A stretch of DNA of 64,000 nt from Massospora cicadina (lineage: Eukaryota; Entomophthoromycota; Entomophthoromycetes; Entomophthorales; Entomophthoraceae). Position 1 is the first letter of the stretch; each line of letters begins with the position of its first letter. The notes under the pieces were generated by a model that had not been told where the DNA came from, ran no database searches, and saw only the letters and a program-made list of their open reading frames with translations. This document shows positions 21,553 to 31,986 of the stretch, piece by piece. The translations under genes and the position numbers were made by a program. The stretch spans positions 29,253 through 93,252 of the forward strand of contig JAKSZP010009559.1 of NCBI GenBank assembly GCA_022478985.1, in the 5' to 3' direction.

Positions 21553-21898
21553 CGTTCACAGGAGCAGCGCCCACAATCCAAGAAGCCATCCATCGCTTCC
21601 ACAGCCATATATTGGAACAATTCCAAGCATGGCTGTTTGGACACATGACCCCCCATAACAGAAGGACAATCAATACATGGTTCCCCATAGGTTCCTATAG
21701 ATAATCCTTTCATTCACACATGCTGCATTTAAGAATAAGCCAGCATAACTCTCCTTCCCTACCGTCCTAGACTTGGTAATCCTGGAGACAACAAGAGGGG
21801 CCTTGAACCCTCTGGGGTGTCTTTAATTGTCAAATTTCATTAGCTTCCTCACTATATTGGAAGTGCTTGTCCCCTGGTTGATCTTCCCCAGATAATTA
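21553..21898 (+). mobile_element. L-5, 5'-truncated LINE (346 bp)
   Basis: Matches the last part of L-2 (about 49200-49545), including the end of ORF2 and the 3' tail ccctggttgatcttcccc, and is flanked by a perfect 14-bp duplication. This is the classic dead-on-arrival product of incomplete target-primed reverse transcription. It is inserted in the gag/protease zone of Gyp-2. Confidence 0.9.
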
Positions 21899-21912
21899 GA
21901 AATACACTTTGA
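21899..21912. repeat. Target-site duplication of L-5 (right copy)
   Basis: gaaatacactttga, identical to 21539-21552. Confidence 0.9.
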
Positions 21913-24260
21913 ATTTGATCTAGATAGCATATTTACATCTTGAAAACCTACTTTTGTGAAGAGGATCAGATATTGGTTCATCTGCAAATAGATCCAGCTT
22001 GTCTAAATCATAAGTTTTATCAGGGGAAACTTGATCATCTTCAGTTCTAGAATATCTCACATTTAAACTTCATGATCTTTTCCCTGGCCTCTGGGAGTTT
22101 CTTTTTTTCCTTGAGCTGAACTAGGTTACCTGATCCTTAGGCTTTCATTATCCACAACTGTTGGCATAGTGTCCAGCTGGCCACACTTATTGCAAGTCAA
22201 ACGTGGCTTTTTGGGGGGACTAGACCCTATAAACTGCTTTTCTGGATTCATCAATTATTGAAATCTCTGGATTTATCAAGAATTGGACCTAAGTATCGTT
22301 TGTTATTTGACTGATAATTCGGTTTATAAGTCCAATTTAGTGCATTGAAAGTCACTGACAACACCTTCAGATACTTTATAATTTGTTAAATGATATATCT
22401 ACTAGTAAGAGAAGACGCCATTGCATGATGCAGGTCTCTGTAAGAGCACAACGCATTTTGTGTGGTAATTCTTTCATGAAAATCGCTCATAGCATTAGAT
22501 CTGCTAAGTATCTGAGCCTCTTCATAAAAACAATCAGCAAATGCAACCACCGTTTCATCTTTCCTTGCTGGATACCTCTAATTCTTGTTTCCTCAGCAGA
22601 CAAATTTCTCTGGGGTCCCTATTTCCTTAATTATTGCTTCTTTTAATATTTAAAACTCTAATTTTGCCTTCAAAGAAAGTACAAACTGGATTTGAAACGC
22701 AGTTTCAAGTTAATTCATGATGGTAACAGCTTTCTTTTGATCTTAGTAAATATAAATGGTCATCTCAAAAAACTGGAAAAAAACAGGCGCGTTATCCTGA
22801 AAAAATGGATAAGTAATCATTCTCTTGAAATCTTTGACGATAATAAGTGCAATAAATCTACATGGTATGTAAATTAACGCTGGTGTAGTCTTGGGTGTTA
22901 CTTCTGTAAGGGCCATGTTGGTTGGTGGTATATCCTGGATACATGGAGTAGCGTTCTTGGCACAACTTTCTATTTAAATAAAAGCCAATGCTTCCTCAAA
23001 TAATTCCGCCTCATAATATTCATCCTGAGTGTAATTACATTGGAATCTTCAAGGTCATCTAAGTGTTTCTAAATTTTGTCTGTCAAACCTGCCATTACTG
23101 GTCATTTTCCTAAAATGATGGGTTTACTCTCTCTCCATTAATAGTGATTCTCAAAGTTTCAACTTCCTTAAAAAAATTAAGCCTCTCTTTTTTTACATTG
23201 AATAAATATTCATACAACTCATAAGATTTTTGTTTATATACATTTTGTCACCTAACTTAATGATTTTGAACTTCAGTGAGTCCAATTCAGATTGAGTTAC
23301 TAACTCTAAAGCATCTTTGTTAATGGACTATACTTCCATGTAAACTAATCTATTTCAGCTCTCATCTTCTTAATCAAGCTTCTCAAATTGTTTTTACATA
23401 TCTTTAACGGTGTTTTAATTACCCATCTTCCTTTGACAAATTCAAGAATGATGGTGTGGGTATCAGTATTGGTGGCAATCATTGGTTCAGTTACAGCCCA
23501 AACTCATATCAAATAGCAATATTAGATTCAGCTACTTGCAATTTTTATCCACATTGTGTTTCCACTGATGGTTAAACCTAAGTTGGTTTGTGTTCTCTTT
23601 GAAAATCAAATGAAGTTAAAAAGTTAGTTTGCCACCAAAGTCTTAATTTGAGCATACAAATAGTAAGCATACTGGGACCTAGAGTGCAACATTTCACATA
23701 TCTGTCAAAAATGGGCATATAATTGCCACATCAACGCTTGCAGTTGGGAGCTGCCACTTTGTGTGTATGCAACCAAATTGGAGATCACCGCCTGCTATCA
23801 GGCTTGGATCTTTCTCATATTTTGTTTGTCAGCTATACATTTTTGTAACATAATCACCAAGGTTGCCAATAGAACTTAAATAAACCAAAAGAGTTGAAAA
23901 ATTCATGTGCATAAAAGTTAAAAATAATATTCTTGCTCTTCCTGATTCGTGGTGTGGTGAAAAAACCCACAGCTCTTATCCAGATTATTAGTGGGCAAAA
24001 TATGAAATCCCCTTATAAGGATCTCAAAAAATCTGTCACATTTGTTTAGATTCGCTCCCAGGGTGGTTTGTAAATGGTCACTGCATTTTCAATCACATCA
24101 AAAGTCAATAGATGAATGTACTTAGTATTCACCAGAATACCCACCTCTAATTGGATATTTCCCTGGTGGGATGATGATGATCCTTCCTCCTGGCTTCTCA
24201 TAAAGCTCTTTATTAAAGTACAATGGTGTTATTAAATTTACAAAAACTTGACTCTTCCCC
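21913..24260 (-). pseudogene. Gyp-2 gag remnant
   Basis: Between the PBS (24264-24274) and the protease remnant, in the place of gag. The minus strand has only short interrupted frames. No CCHC or capsid motif survives that I can call with confidence; a Cys/His-containing piece occurs near 22170-22200 (the plus strand reads ccacacttattgcaag, compatible with a decayed knuckle). Confidence 0.4.
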
Positions 24261-24263
24261 AGT

Positions 24264-24274
24264 AGTGAGCACTA
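24264..24274 (-). other. Gyp-2 primer-binding site (one change)
   Basis: Plus strand agtgagcacta, so the minus strand reads TAGTGCTCACT. One base differs from the Gyp-1/3/4 PBS. It lies 2 nt from the LTR start TGTAAAAG at 24277. Confidence 0.6.
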
Positions 24275-24999
24275 AGTGTAAAAGCTCTTGAATCTACTGA
24301 TGCACAGATTTACTTGAAATGTTCTTCCAAAATAAAATATAGATTCTTTGGTTGTATGAAGACAGCTACCCTAGTTGAGGATTGATTGTTAAGTAAATTC
24401 AGCCCTACTTTGGTGGATATTGATAATCTAAGTAACTTTGGTCTCACTCTGGCAATTAATCAGGATACAAGTAACATCATTCTCAATTTTAGTAGTTGCC
24501 ACTTAGTAAGATGAGTTCTCTTCAACTAAAGGCAGATAAACAACAATATACAATTCTAAGCTATAAGATATAGGATCAAAGGTGTATTTTTATTTTTGGA
24601 AAATTAGGGTATGTGCAGATGATAATATTGGAGAGTATGTGTTAGGGTAATTGTGGCAATCACAATGGTCTCAGAATGACTAGCTGATAAAAAGAGATAT
24701 TGGTTCAATATCAGGAAAAAACTGCAGCTTTTTTCATTCTTAATAGCATAATACATCACCATTTGATTTAGCCATAATCTCTGCTACTAAAGTTTGATTT
24801 TCCCATAAGTACTTTCTCTATCAAAGCTAAATACTCATATCCAAGATGTTGACAACAATCCTGAAAGAATGTAATTGTAACCACTGGATTTGGATCCTTT
24901 GTAAATTATGATTAAACATTCAATTGGTTTTAATCAATGAACAAATGACATAACTAAACTATCACTTTGAAGCTAAATCTATAAGCTAAACCAAATAAA

Positions 25000-25015
25000 T
25001 GAACCTTTAAATAAA
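25000..25015. repeat. Target-site duplication of SINE S-1 (left copy)
   Basis: tgaacctttaaataaa, repeated exactly at 25143-25158. Confidence 0.9.
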
Positions 25016-25142
25016 AGTATTTGAGGTGGGTCAACTTTGGAACAAATATCCCACACCAAGAATTTTTCTAGCCAGTACAGGTTTCAAACTCAAAATCTGC
25101 ACTAGGGGTGGAAGCAGTTTTACCCGCTCAGCTAACCACTCT
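25016..25142 (-). mobile_element. S-1, tRNA-derived SINE (127 bp)
   Basis: On the minus strand a tRNA-like head carries an A box tagctgagcgg (plus 25124-25134) and a B box gagtttgaaacc (plus 25080-25091) about 33 bp apart. These are internal RNA polymerase III promoter elements. A short body follows and a tail gttgacccacctcaaata (plus 25018-25035). A perfect 16-bp target duplication flanks it. The tail matches S-2 at 17 of 18 positions. No coding capacity. It would be mobilised by a LINE reverse transcriptase. Confidence 0.9.
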
Positions 25143-25158
25143 TGAACCTTTAAATAAA
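25143..25158. repeat. Target-site duplication of SINE S-1 (right copy)
   Basis: tgaacctttaaataaa, identical to 25000-25015. Confidence 0.9.
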
Positions 25159-25171
25159 TCTAAGGATTTAT

Positions 25172-25890
25172 TATAAAACTAACTTTTGCTTTGAAAGCTA
25201 TAATTGAAGCCAAAATTGAGATTTTTAAGTAAAAACTGGCCACTCAATAATTTTTTAAAATGTTAATGCTTTTAACGCCTGCTGCCCTGGCATGGGGCGG
25301 TGGTGCGCCGCCTGCTAGCACGTTTTAGCCGCCACCAAAACATGCCCAGAGTGGCTCCTCTAGCCCTCCTAATGACACCAGGTGTTATGTTCCACCTCAG
25401 GAATTGGCCCACCACCTCACAACCTTCCAGGCGTTGCTCTGGAGCCCTTTGGTGCTCCCTCAGAGCAAGCTGCGTTTCATCCTCTGGGTCAAACATGGGA
25501 ATATTTTACCATATGCAAGTGCAACTATCATTGAGATGGCCATGGCAGTTTTCAAACCTGCCAGATATATTGGTTTTTGCCCTTTCAGGGGGTATTTTAA
25601 CCTTATATTAATATCCAAGGCTGATGTGGTAGCAGAATCTGAGCTGCCAATTATTTTAAAAATATTTTGATCTCCACAGTTTGCACGCAGCTCCCTGATG
25701 AGGCCACTTAGGTGGTCTATTTTGTCAGGTTGCCTTCATTTCTCTCCCCTAAACTCCTTTTCCACAAATTGATGGAGAATTAGGCCAATTTATGGTGCAG
25801 TCCCCATTTTGCAATCCGTGGTTCCCAACATAATGAATCAGTTGGTTAGGTGTCAGACATTTACCTTTGTAGACTAAAGATAAGAATGCT
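25172..25890 (+). mobile_element. H-2, half-LINE, 5' part
   Basis: The 5' region aactaacttttgctttgaaag matches the H-1 start, and an ATG follows at 25261 after a UTR of similar length (about 90 nt). The reading frame that follows is homologous to H-1 and H-3 ORF1. Similarity fades after about 25890. A candidate 3' end (…ttgggttgagcac…aataaataaataaa) lies at about 27780-27830, which would imply another insertion inside; that extent is unproven. Confidence 0.6.
25261..25890 (+). pseudogene. H-2 ORF1-like remnant
   Basis: Starts MLLTPAALAWGGGAPP, parallel to the Pro-rich start of H-1. The diagnostic segment is VKHGNILPYASATIIEMAMA then RYIGFCPFRGYFNLILISKA, aligning with H-1 (VDYGRLFPYADKAIIELATA, then FRPFKGYFDVGF). 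Stops appear from the first 25 codons and multiply after 25670. The CCHC and the NPWDLLA motif are not found. Confidence 0.6.
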
Positions 25891-27846
25891 GTAGGTCAAG
25901 TTCTGCCAAAAAAGGGAAATGTCGGCTATTTGCAATATTCCAATGTCATTAAGAGCTCGTTTATTAAGATTAATAAAAAAATTGAGTAAATTGGCCAAAA
26001 GTCCCTGGCCAATTCTTAGTGGAACCCCATTAATCATTGAATCACCAGTTCGAAACCCATATGGGCATTAGTAAAATCAGCTGGTTGGATTACTCCAATC
26101 TCACCACGGACTTTGGGGGAATCATTGGAAGGCACTCCCCTGACCCCAACAAAGTCCTTTAATGCACCTGCGCAGGGACCCCCCTTTTATAGGCTTGGCA
26201 GGGGTCCCCCAAGGTGCAAGAAATTTCTTGGGTAGTGATTGGCTCAAGTTTATAAAAATGCTACCTCATGGGTACATTTGGGCCAATCAGAATCCCGCTT
26301 CCTTCATTCTGCTGCCCTGATGCGAGTTCCCAAACTATGATACGTTGTTCCTGCATATTTCCTGATTTGGACTCATGAAGGCTATCCCAAACATATTCCC
26401 AAATTCCCCCTTGACCTTCAAAGTTACTTTATATACTAGATAGTCAGAAAGAGAATCATCGTTTTTTTCCTTTATTGCTCTCTTAATAAAACATAAAGAT
26501 CCAATTTTTATTAGCGCTTTATAATTAACCTTATTTTATTAAAACTTTTTTTGGAAACCAGCCGGCGTGAAGCACCAGTGAGCAACAATTTAGCTGATTT
26601 CCCAATTTGGGCCTCATGCCTTTGCAACAATCTGCTCTTTCCATTGTGACACCCACCTCACAATTCCCCCTACCCCATAACTGTGGTTAGATCTTTTCCC
26701 TGATTACCCAATCTAGACGCATGTTAAGAATGGCCATGCCATTTGCCCCTTGTACTATGAACTTGACAATTGAAGCACAAGTGCCCTGGAGTTTCCGCCT
26801 CCTCCAATTCTGCCGCTCTTCCTCTGGTGTTGGCTCAGCTGCAGCCACGCTCAAATTTTTTAAGTGGACTTGATTCTTCCACCCCTCAACCTCAGTGAAT
26901 TCTGGCACAGCTTCCAAAGATACATCCAATCAGAAATTTAAATTTTTAATATTTGGTCAAACTTTGGCAACCTGAGCCAATGGCTGAAACAGTTTCAGCT
27001 GAACTGCCATAGTTAACAGTTCATGGCCAATCAGGCGCAGCCAACCTGCCAACTCAGGTGGCTGGGCCAGCTATAGCCAAAAAATTCCTTTTAAGTGTCT
27101 TGATTGGATTGATGATAGTGACCAGCCATATAATGTTAAACTGGATTTCCCGTTGGAGATTTTTGTCAATCCTCCAAATTTAAGCCCCCACCATTTTTCC
27201 CCTAAAAATGGTTATTCCTTAAACGTATTTTAAGATGACATTTAAACTCGCTACTGCCACTAAAACATCCTACTCCACCAGCAACTCCATGGGGCAATGT
27301 AACCCCTGGTTGAAGCTATTCCTATCCCCAATTTCCCCCATGATTTTGATTTGGATGCAAAATATGAGATTGAGGAGCTTGATTTTAGTGCGAGCCACAC
27401 TTACAGTGATGTGGAAAAAACTTCTCTTTTCAAACCAAATTATCCCCAAACCCACCAGCGCATTAAGCCATTATCTTGTATGACAGCTCTCATCACTTTT
27501 TCTAAGCATTAGCTTGCTCAATATATAGGCAATGGACACTGTAGGCCTCATTAATGTAGAAAACCTCAAACTATACCTCCTTATGCCACATAACGCTGAT
27601 GCCCTAATTCCTATGTTATCTGCTATGGTCCGCCAGCCAAAGCGGGCGCTGGAAAAATTTTACATAAATCTTCCTCACCAAAATGATATGACTTCCTAGG
27701 CTGATGCTTAGGGTCTATAATAGGATTTTTCTATTATTATAATCCCTTTATTTGGCATATTCAATTATAAAAAAGTGTGGTGGCTCCCCCTTTTGGGTTG
27801 AGCACAACTAGTGCAATAAATAAATAAATCTTAAATATTCACGGGC
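25891..27846. other. Unresolved stretch between H-2 and L-2
   Basis: No domain recognised. 26140-26300 has CCAAT-like words (gattggctc, gggccaatcag) and TATA-like words on the plus strand, which would suit a promoter or LTR. 26687-26929 holds an 80-codon minus-strand frame rich in Glu, Arg and Ala (TPEEERQNWRRRKLQ) of unknown identity. 27235-27483 holds an 82-codon plus-strand frame. 27784-27840 looks like an element 3' end (AATAAA repeats). Confidence 0.4.
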
Positions 27847-27861
27847 TAGATAGTGTTATCA
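27847..27861. repeat. Target-site duplication of L-2 (left copy)
   Basis: tagatagtgttatca; right copy tagacagtgttatca at 49547-49561, one difference in 15. Confidence 0.85.
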
Positions 27862-27941
27862 AGCTTTCCTTTTCAATAACATTCACTTTAGGAATATGGT
27901 TCAATTCAAACAGCACAATTTGATAATCAATACCAGGTGAG

Positions 27942-29260
27942 ATGAGTATGAATAATAAAGCAAAGTATTGGGCAAATGCGGTAAAGGGCAGCGGACCCAG
28001 ACCTGCACCGCCCAAAGGTACCAAGCGCGCAGGTACAAATGAAAATATCAGTATAAACAAAAAACCTGAGATGGTGAACCCCGTGGTTTTCATGAATTTT
28101 TTGGTAAAATACTGCAGTTATATGAAAGTTTTCACTCACATCCACTGTCATTGGTGAAACATGGGATACATTTTCCTGAACATAGAAATACTGAAAATGT
28201 GGGAAGAGTTTGGCGAAGTCCAACATAAATTTTTCCCGCATGCAGTTTACTTAAAAACCCATACTATCCACAAAGGTTGGGTAGACCTTGAGTTCAAAAA
28301 CTGCAGAAGAAGCAATTGAAGCAGCAAAGGTCAGAGAGTTACTCAACCTTTCCCGACTGTCAGCATTTAATATTGACCAAATGCACTTATTGGACAGAAT
28401 CCAAAGATATTTTCACAATTTTCAATTACCTTCTGACTACAATAGCGTGCACAGTAGTTGAAAGACATCTCCGAGAAGGCTTTCAAGCCTATTGAGAAAT
28501 TAAACAAATTGAGATGCAAAGATTCCAGTTGATGCCAACCCTTAGCACTGGGAAGGCAATCACAATTATTTTCCTGAACCAGGAGGTAGTGGAAAGTATC
28601 ACAAACTCCCCCACATCACATCCTTCCCCATTGATGGGGAAAAATCCCAACTGTTCAAGCAACAGTGCAAAGCGCACCCCCATATGTAACCACTGCCAGG
28701 CCTTTGGGCATAAGTTTCATGCTTGCCCCATAAAAGAAGGCCTGAGAGAAAGGAATTCTGTGTGGACGAAATGGGCGAAGATGACTCAGAGTAAGCTGAA
28801 ATCACGGATACAACACAAGCATTAAAATGGGATAACACAGGCAATATAATATAATTGACCCAATTTCCCCAAAAGAACGAAAAATAATCAAATAAGCTTT
28901 CAAGTTAGCCGTGGCCAATGCAAAGGCCTCAGTGGAATCATCCATATCACCTGAACAGATCCAGGAAGACATGGATGAAATTAAATCAATGAACCAATCA
29001 AATCCTGTAGAAAACCAAACAACCAATCCGTACAGATAAGATTCAGTGAAACCCAATTTAGAAATAAATGCAGCAAAACTGAGGTTCAGCGCACCCTTCA
29101 AAATTGCAGAACATAACCCAATCAGGAATGAAAATCAACAATGGAATGCACAAGAAAATAATGCGGCCAATAAGAGCACCAAATGCGCCACAATTGTAGC
29201 TTGAAACCAAGAAAAGCCAAGAGAAGAGCAAAAACAGCGGCAATGAAAGGGGCAGAATAT
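27942..29260 (+). pseudogene. L-2 ORF1 with CCHC knuckle
   Basis: Starts MSMNNKAKYWANAVKGSGPR, conserved in L-1. The middle is broken by stops and frameshifts but includes PTLSTGKAITIIFLNQEVVE, parallel to STKAIAVLTPTEEIAKDL of L-3. An intact knuckle CNHCQAFGHKFHAC lies at about 28680-28725. The C-terminal part is lysine/arginine-rich with stops. Function in the family: RNA-binding ORF1 protein; defective here. Confidence 0.78.
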
Positions 29261-29367
29261 ACCCCATCTCCTACTCATGGTTATGCTCTCCACAGCAGAG
29301 GTGCATTGGAGAGTAATGTGAGTGAGGTAGTAGGGCTGGGGGCCCTGCTAACTGCTCCTGAGGCGCA

Positions 29368-29927
29368 TTGGGCGTCTCAGTTGAGATAGGGAAACTGAAC
29401 ATAGCAGGACTCAAGGCCTTAACGTCCCAGGCTAAGAAGTTGAGTCTCCTACGAAACCCACCTGTGGATATCCTAGCGGTGCAGGAAACCGCTGTCCATA
29501 GGGAGAGGAGGAGGCATGGGAAAGCATGCTTCTCCAAACAATATTGTTTTGGTTACTTCACTGTGGGGTAATAGTTCATGCAAACCAAAAATTTAAATTT
29601 ATCAACAAAAATTTGTTCCTGGATAGCCACATACTCATTAAGCCTTCTCATGGCTCACCAAAGTGCACACAATAGCCAGTGTGTATGCACTGTACTGTGC
29701 ACTGGACCAAAGAGAGTTTTTAACACCTCTAAAACAACTAAATCTTCCATCAAACACTTTTATTATGGGAGACATGAAATGCTGGATCAACTCAGATACT
29801 GATCAATGACCATACACAATGGAGGTACCACAAGGGCAAGTGGAACTCCACATACTAAAGGCCACCCTGGGACTATATGATCTGCTACCAAAAAGGCTAC
29901 CCCTACTACAAAACATGACACATCTGC
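29368..29927 (+). pseudogene. L-2 ORF2 endonuclease, first part
   Basis: Reads EIGKLNIAGLKALTSQAKKL then PVDILAVQETAVHRE. This is the APE-type endonuclease start with the Asn of LNIAGL and the catalytic Glu of QET in place. Frames break after 29571. The domain is interrupted at about 29922 by the unknown insertion and resumes at about 30785-30922 before the Gyp-3 insertion point. Confidence 0.78.
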
Positions 29928-30784
29928 ATTGTCATGTGCACATGACATAATAGTGGGGACCAACCACAAAGATAAGGCTGGGCGCCTGTAGGACCAAAAG
30001 GTGAAGCTACAGGGCCTTCCAGACCTGAAACACACCCTAGACCAGCGCTGGGTAAGGAAAATATGCCCAGGTTGGTCTTAGTGGGGTGCTGAGTGCACAG
30101 CCCCTGATGTCAGGCCAAGCATTAAAACAAACTATCTACCAAATAGAGGCGGACAGTTTGGTTTGGATAGTTGAGGAATGGGGGTTCAAAACCTGTTCCA
30201 TCTACAAAATAACGCGCTCAGGTCAAATCCAACTTCAATTGATCACTCAAGTGAAGTCAGTTTTGGCCTATTCTACTAACTCAGATGGCAGTATTGCCCT
30301 ATTGGTGAGTCTCTGTATGGCCCACTGTGGCATAACCCTAATTTCCCTAAACAAGCTTAAATACATTCTCCCCGACCAACATTCCTTGTTGTTCAACTTC
30401 CCAAATAAAGCTTTACCCCGTTTACATTATTTTTTAAATTTTAAGATATTCTGAATGCTCCTATGCGTGAACTTCTTCAAGGAGGTCTTGCACTCCTTTA
30501 CCCTTGCCATTGAAAGTACCATGCAGCTCTCCCCTCGTGCTCCATTTTTCCGCCCAGGATCCCTCCAACCCGGGTCGCTTAGCCCCATTCTATATGTGCA
30601 CCGTGTGGCCTTTATGGGGATTTTTATTATAAAATTCGCAATTTTATGCCTAAGTGGTTATTGCTCCAGCACTCTCATATGGGCTCAAATCACGTTGGCA
30701 CTAACGGCAAGTTCCCTGGCATTAGCCTGGTGCACTGCGCACTGCCACGCTGGGAACAGTAGAGTTATACACTCTCTCCTTACA
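29922..30784. mobile_element. Unclassified insertion of about 860 bp in L-2
   Basis: L-2 matches L-1 up to …acatgacac and again from cacatgtacac (30785), so the sequence between is extra. It opens near a perfect 16-bp palindrome gtcatgtgcacatgac (29931-29946). It is GC-richer than L-2. Frames occur on the plus strand at 30086-30454 and 30455-30838 and on the minus strand at 29787-30035, none recognised. acacat at 29918-29923 and 30784-30789 could be a target duplication, but part of it is expected in the LINE anyway. No terminal inverted repeat, PBS or RT seen. It could be a solo LTR, a SINE-like element or a deletion derivative. Confidence 0.6.
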
Positions 30785-30917
30785 CACATGTACACAACGG
30801 TGCACTTATACTATGTCATGGATAGACCTGATACCTAAACCACTAATTTTCCATCACCAAAAAAAAGTTTGAAAACTACAAATATTGAACTTTCTGAACA
30901 TTAACTAGTTTTAATGT

Positions 30918-30922
30918 CCTAC
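30918..30922. repeat. Gyp-3 target-site duplication, left copy (cctac)
   Basis: cctac; second copy at 46483-46487. L-1 has the undisrupted site tgtcctacaaac. Confidence 0.85.
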
Positions 30923-31642
30923 TGTTAAAATCTTGGGCTTAATTGATGGCTCGCTTCTGGCCCTAGATTGCAACTGCACTGATTCATGGATTCTTGCGTT
31001 GATTATTTGACTGAATTTGAGTAACTGGGGCAATAATAGTATGAAGACTATTATTAAAGTTGAATCCCCAAAAGCCACGTTGAGTGAATTGTCCAACACC
31101 AGACAGGTGCTTCTTCCTCTTAAAGATATTTTTGTACTGGTAGTGACACTTTCCATATTCCCTTCTTGCAGAGCCAAGAGGAGATTTTGATAAGACTGAC
31201 CTAAGGATATCTGATCCTTGTACTCTTCTCTTAAGAGTAATGTTAAAACAACCAATGTTAAAACAACTAAGTTATTATCAAGTTTGAATCTATTTTTATT
31301 AGGGAATGTTTTGGGGTTTTTATAGCTATAATCAGCACAACTTTTCAGCTGTCTGCTGGGAATTATTTGTGCTCCTATACTGGTTTGACCCTCAGTGTTA
31401 GGCATCAAATTTCGCTGGTACTGTTGTCTTGGGTGATTAGGCAGTGTAATCCTTAGGTGTTTTTGCGGACCAAACAATTGGTATGAGGTACTTTAAGCCA
31501 ATCGTTTCAGCCAATGCAATTCTACTCTTCCTCCGGCGTTCAAACGTTTTGGTAGCTTCTGATGACTCCAATCTGTTCCTCTCTAAACAATTCCCTACAA
31601 TTTGACTATTGGGTGTTCTTCCCATATCCAATTATTGTTTAA

Positions 31643-31845
31643 TTTCATTGGGGATGATGCCTGACGAGATTCCAATCTGTTGGTGACCTCAAATATCATT
31701 TGGGATGATGCCCAACAATAAATAATTAGTCAGCAGTCTCAAATATCATTGGGGATGATGCCTGACAATAAAAAATTAGTTGGTGGCCTCAAGTATCATT
31801 GGGGATGATGCTCGATGATAATTTCACTAATTGGCCGCTGTTGCC
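31643..31845. repeat. LTR minisatellite, about 50-bp unit, 4 copies
   Basis: The core tatcattggggatgatgcc recurs near 31643, 31695, 31745 and 31795. The partner LTR has only three units (46247, 46294, 46349), which accounts for its shorter length. Confidence 0.8.
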
Positions 31846-31874
31846 AATCCTATATGATTATAATTTAAATCATC

Positions 31875-31890
31875 AAATCTATTAATTGGT
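31875..31890. repeat. Target-site duplication of L-3 (left copy)
   Basis: aaatctattaattggt, repeated exactly at 37175-37190. Confidence 0.93.
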
Positions 31891-31986
31891 ACAACTTTTC
31901 TTTCTCGTTGCAAACACTTTTGCAACCTATTCAATTTAAGACTAAATCTAGTTTGATAATCTCACAGAGGGGATTAGTCTGCGCCC

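Larger units (their letters stand above)
17769..25171 (-). mobile_element. Gyp-2, very decayed gypsy element (host of L-1)
   Basis: On the minus strand the order PBS, gag, protease, RT, RNase H, integrase can be followed from 24275 down to about 18000, so this is another Ty3/gypsy element, more decayed than Gyp-1. Its continuation after L-1 is probably 1-417. The right LTR starts at 24277 next to a PBS with one change. It carries L-5, S-1 and probably H-2. No frame longer than about 85 codons survives. Confidence 0.7.
24277..25171 (-). repeat. Gyp-2 5' LTR (partial assignment)
   Basis: Starts TGTAAAAG next to the PBS. No partner LTR is in the window, so the far end cannot be fixed; I stop at the apparent 5' end of H-2. 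S-1 lies inside it. Confidence 0.5.
30923..31890 (-). repeat. Gyp-3 3' LTR (left), first part
   Basis: TGTTAAAATCTTGGGCTT… aligned with 40246-40296 plus 45580 onward. Interrupted at 31890 by L-3 and resumes at 37191-37228. Contains four copies of an approximately 50-bp repeat. Confidence 0.88.

Noticed and set aside
26040..26060. B-box-like word agttcgaaaccc, possible third SINE
   Set aside because: No acceptable A box at tRNA-like distance, and no shared SINE tail downstream.
26687..26929. Possible host protein exon (80 codons, charged)
   Set aside because: No homology recognised, no splice or start context, and surrounded by repeats; kept only as a note in the unresolved stretch.
31643..31845. 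Possible CRISPR-like array (about 50-bp spaced repeats)
   Set aside because: Whole units are repeated, spacers are not unique, the context is a eukaryotic LTR and a shorter array is in the partner LTR.
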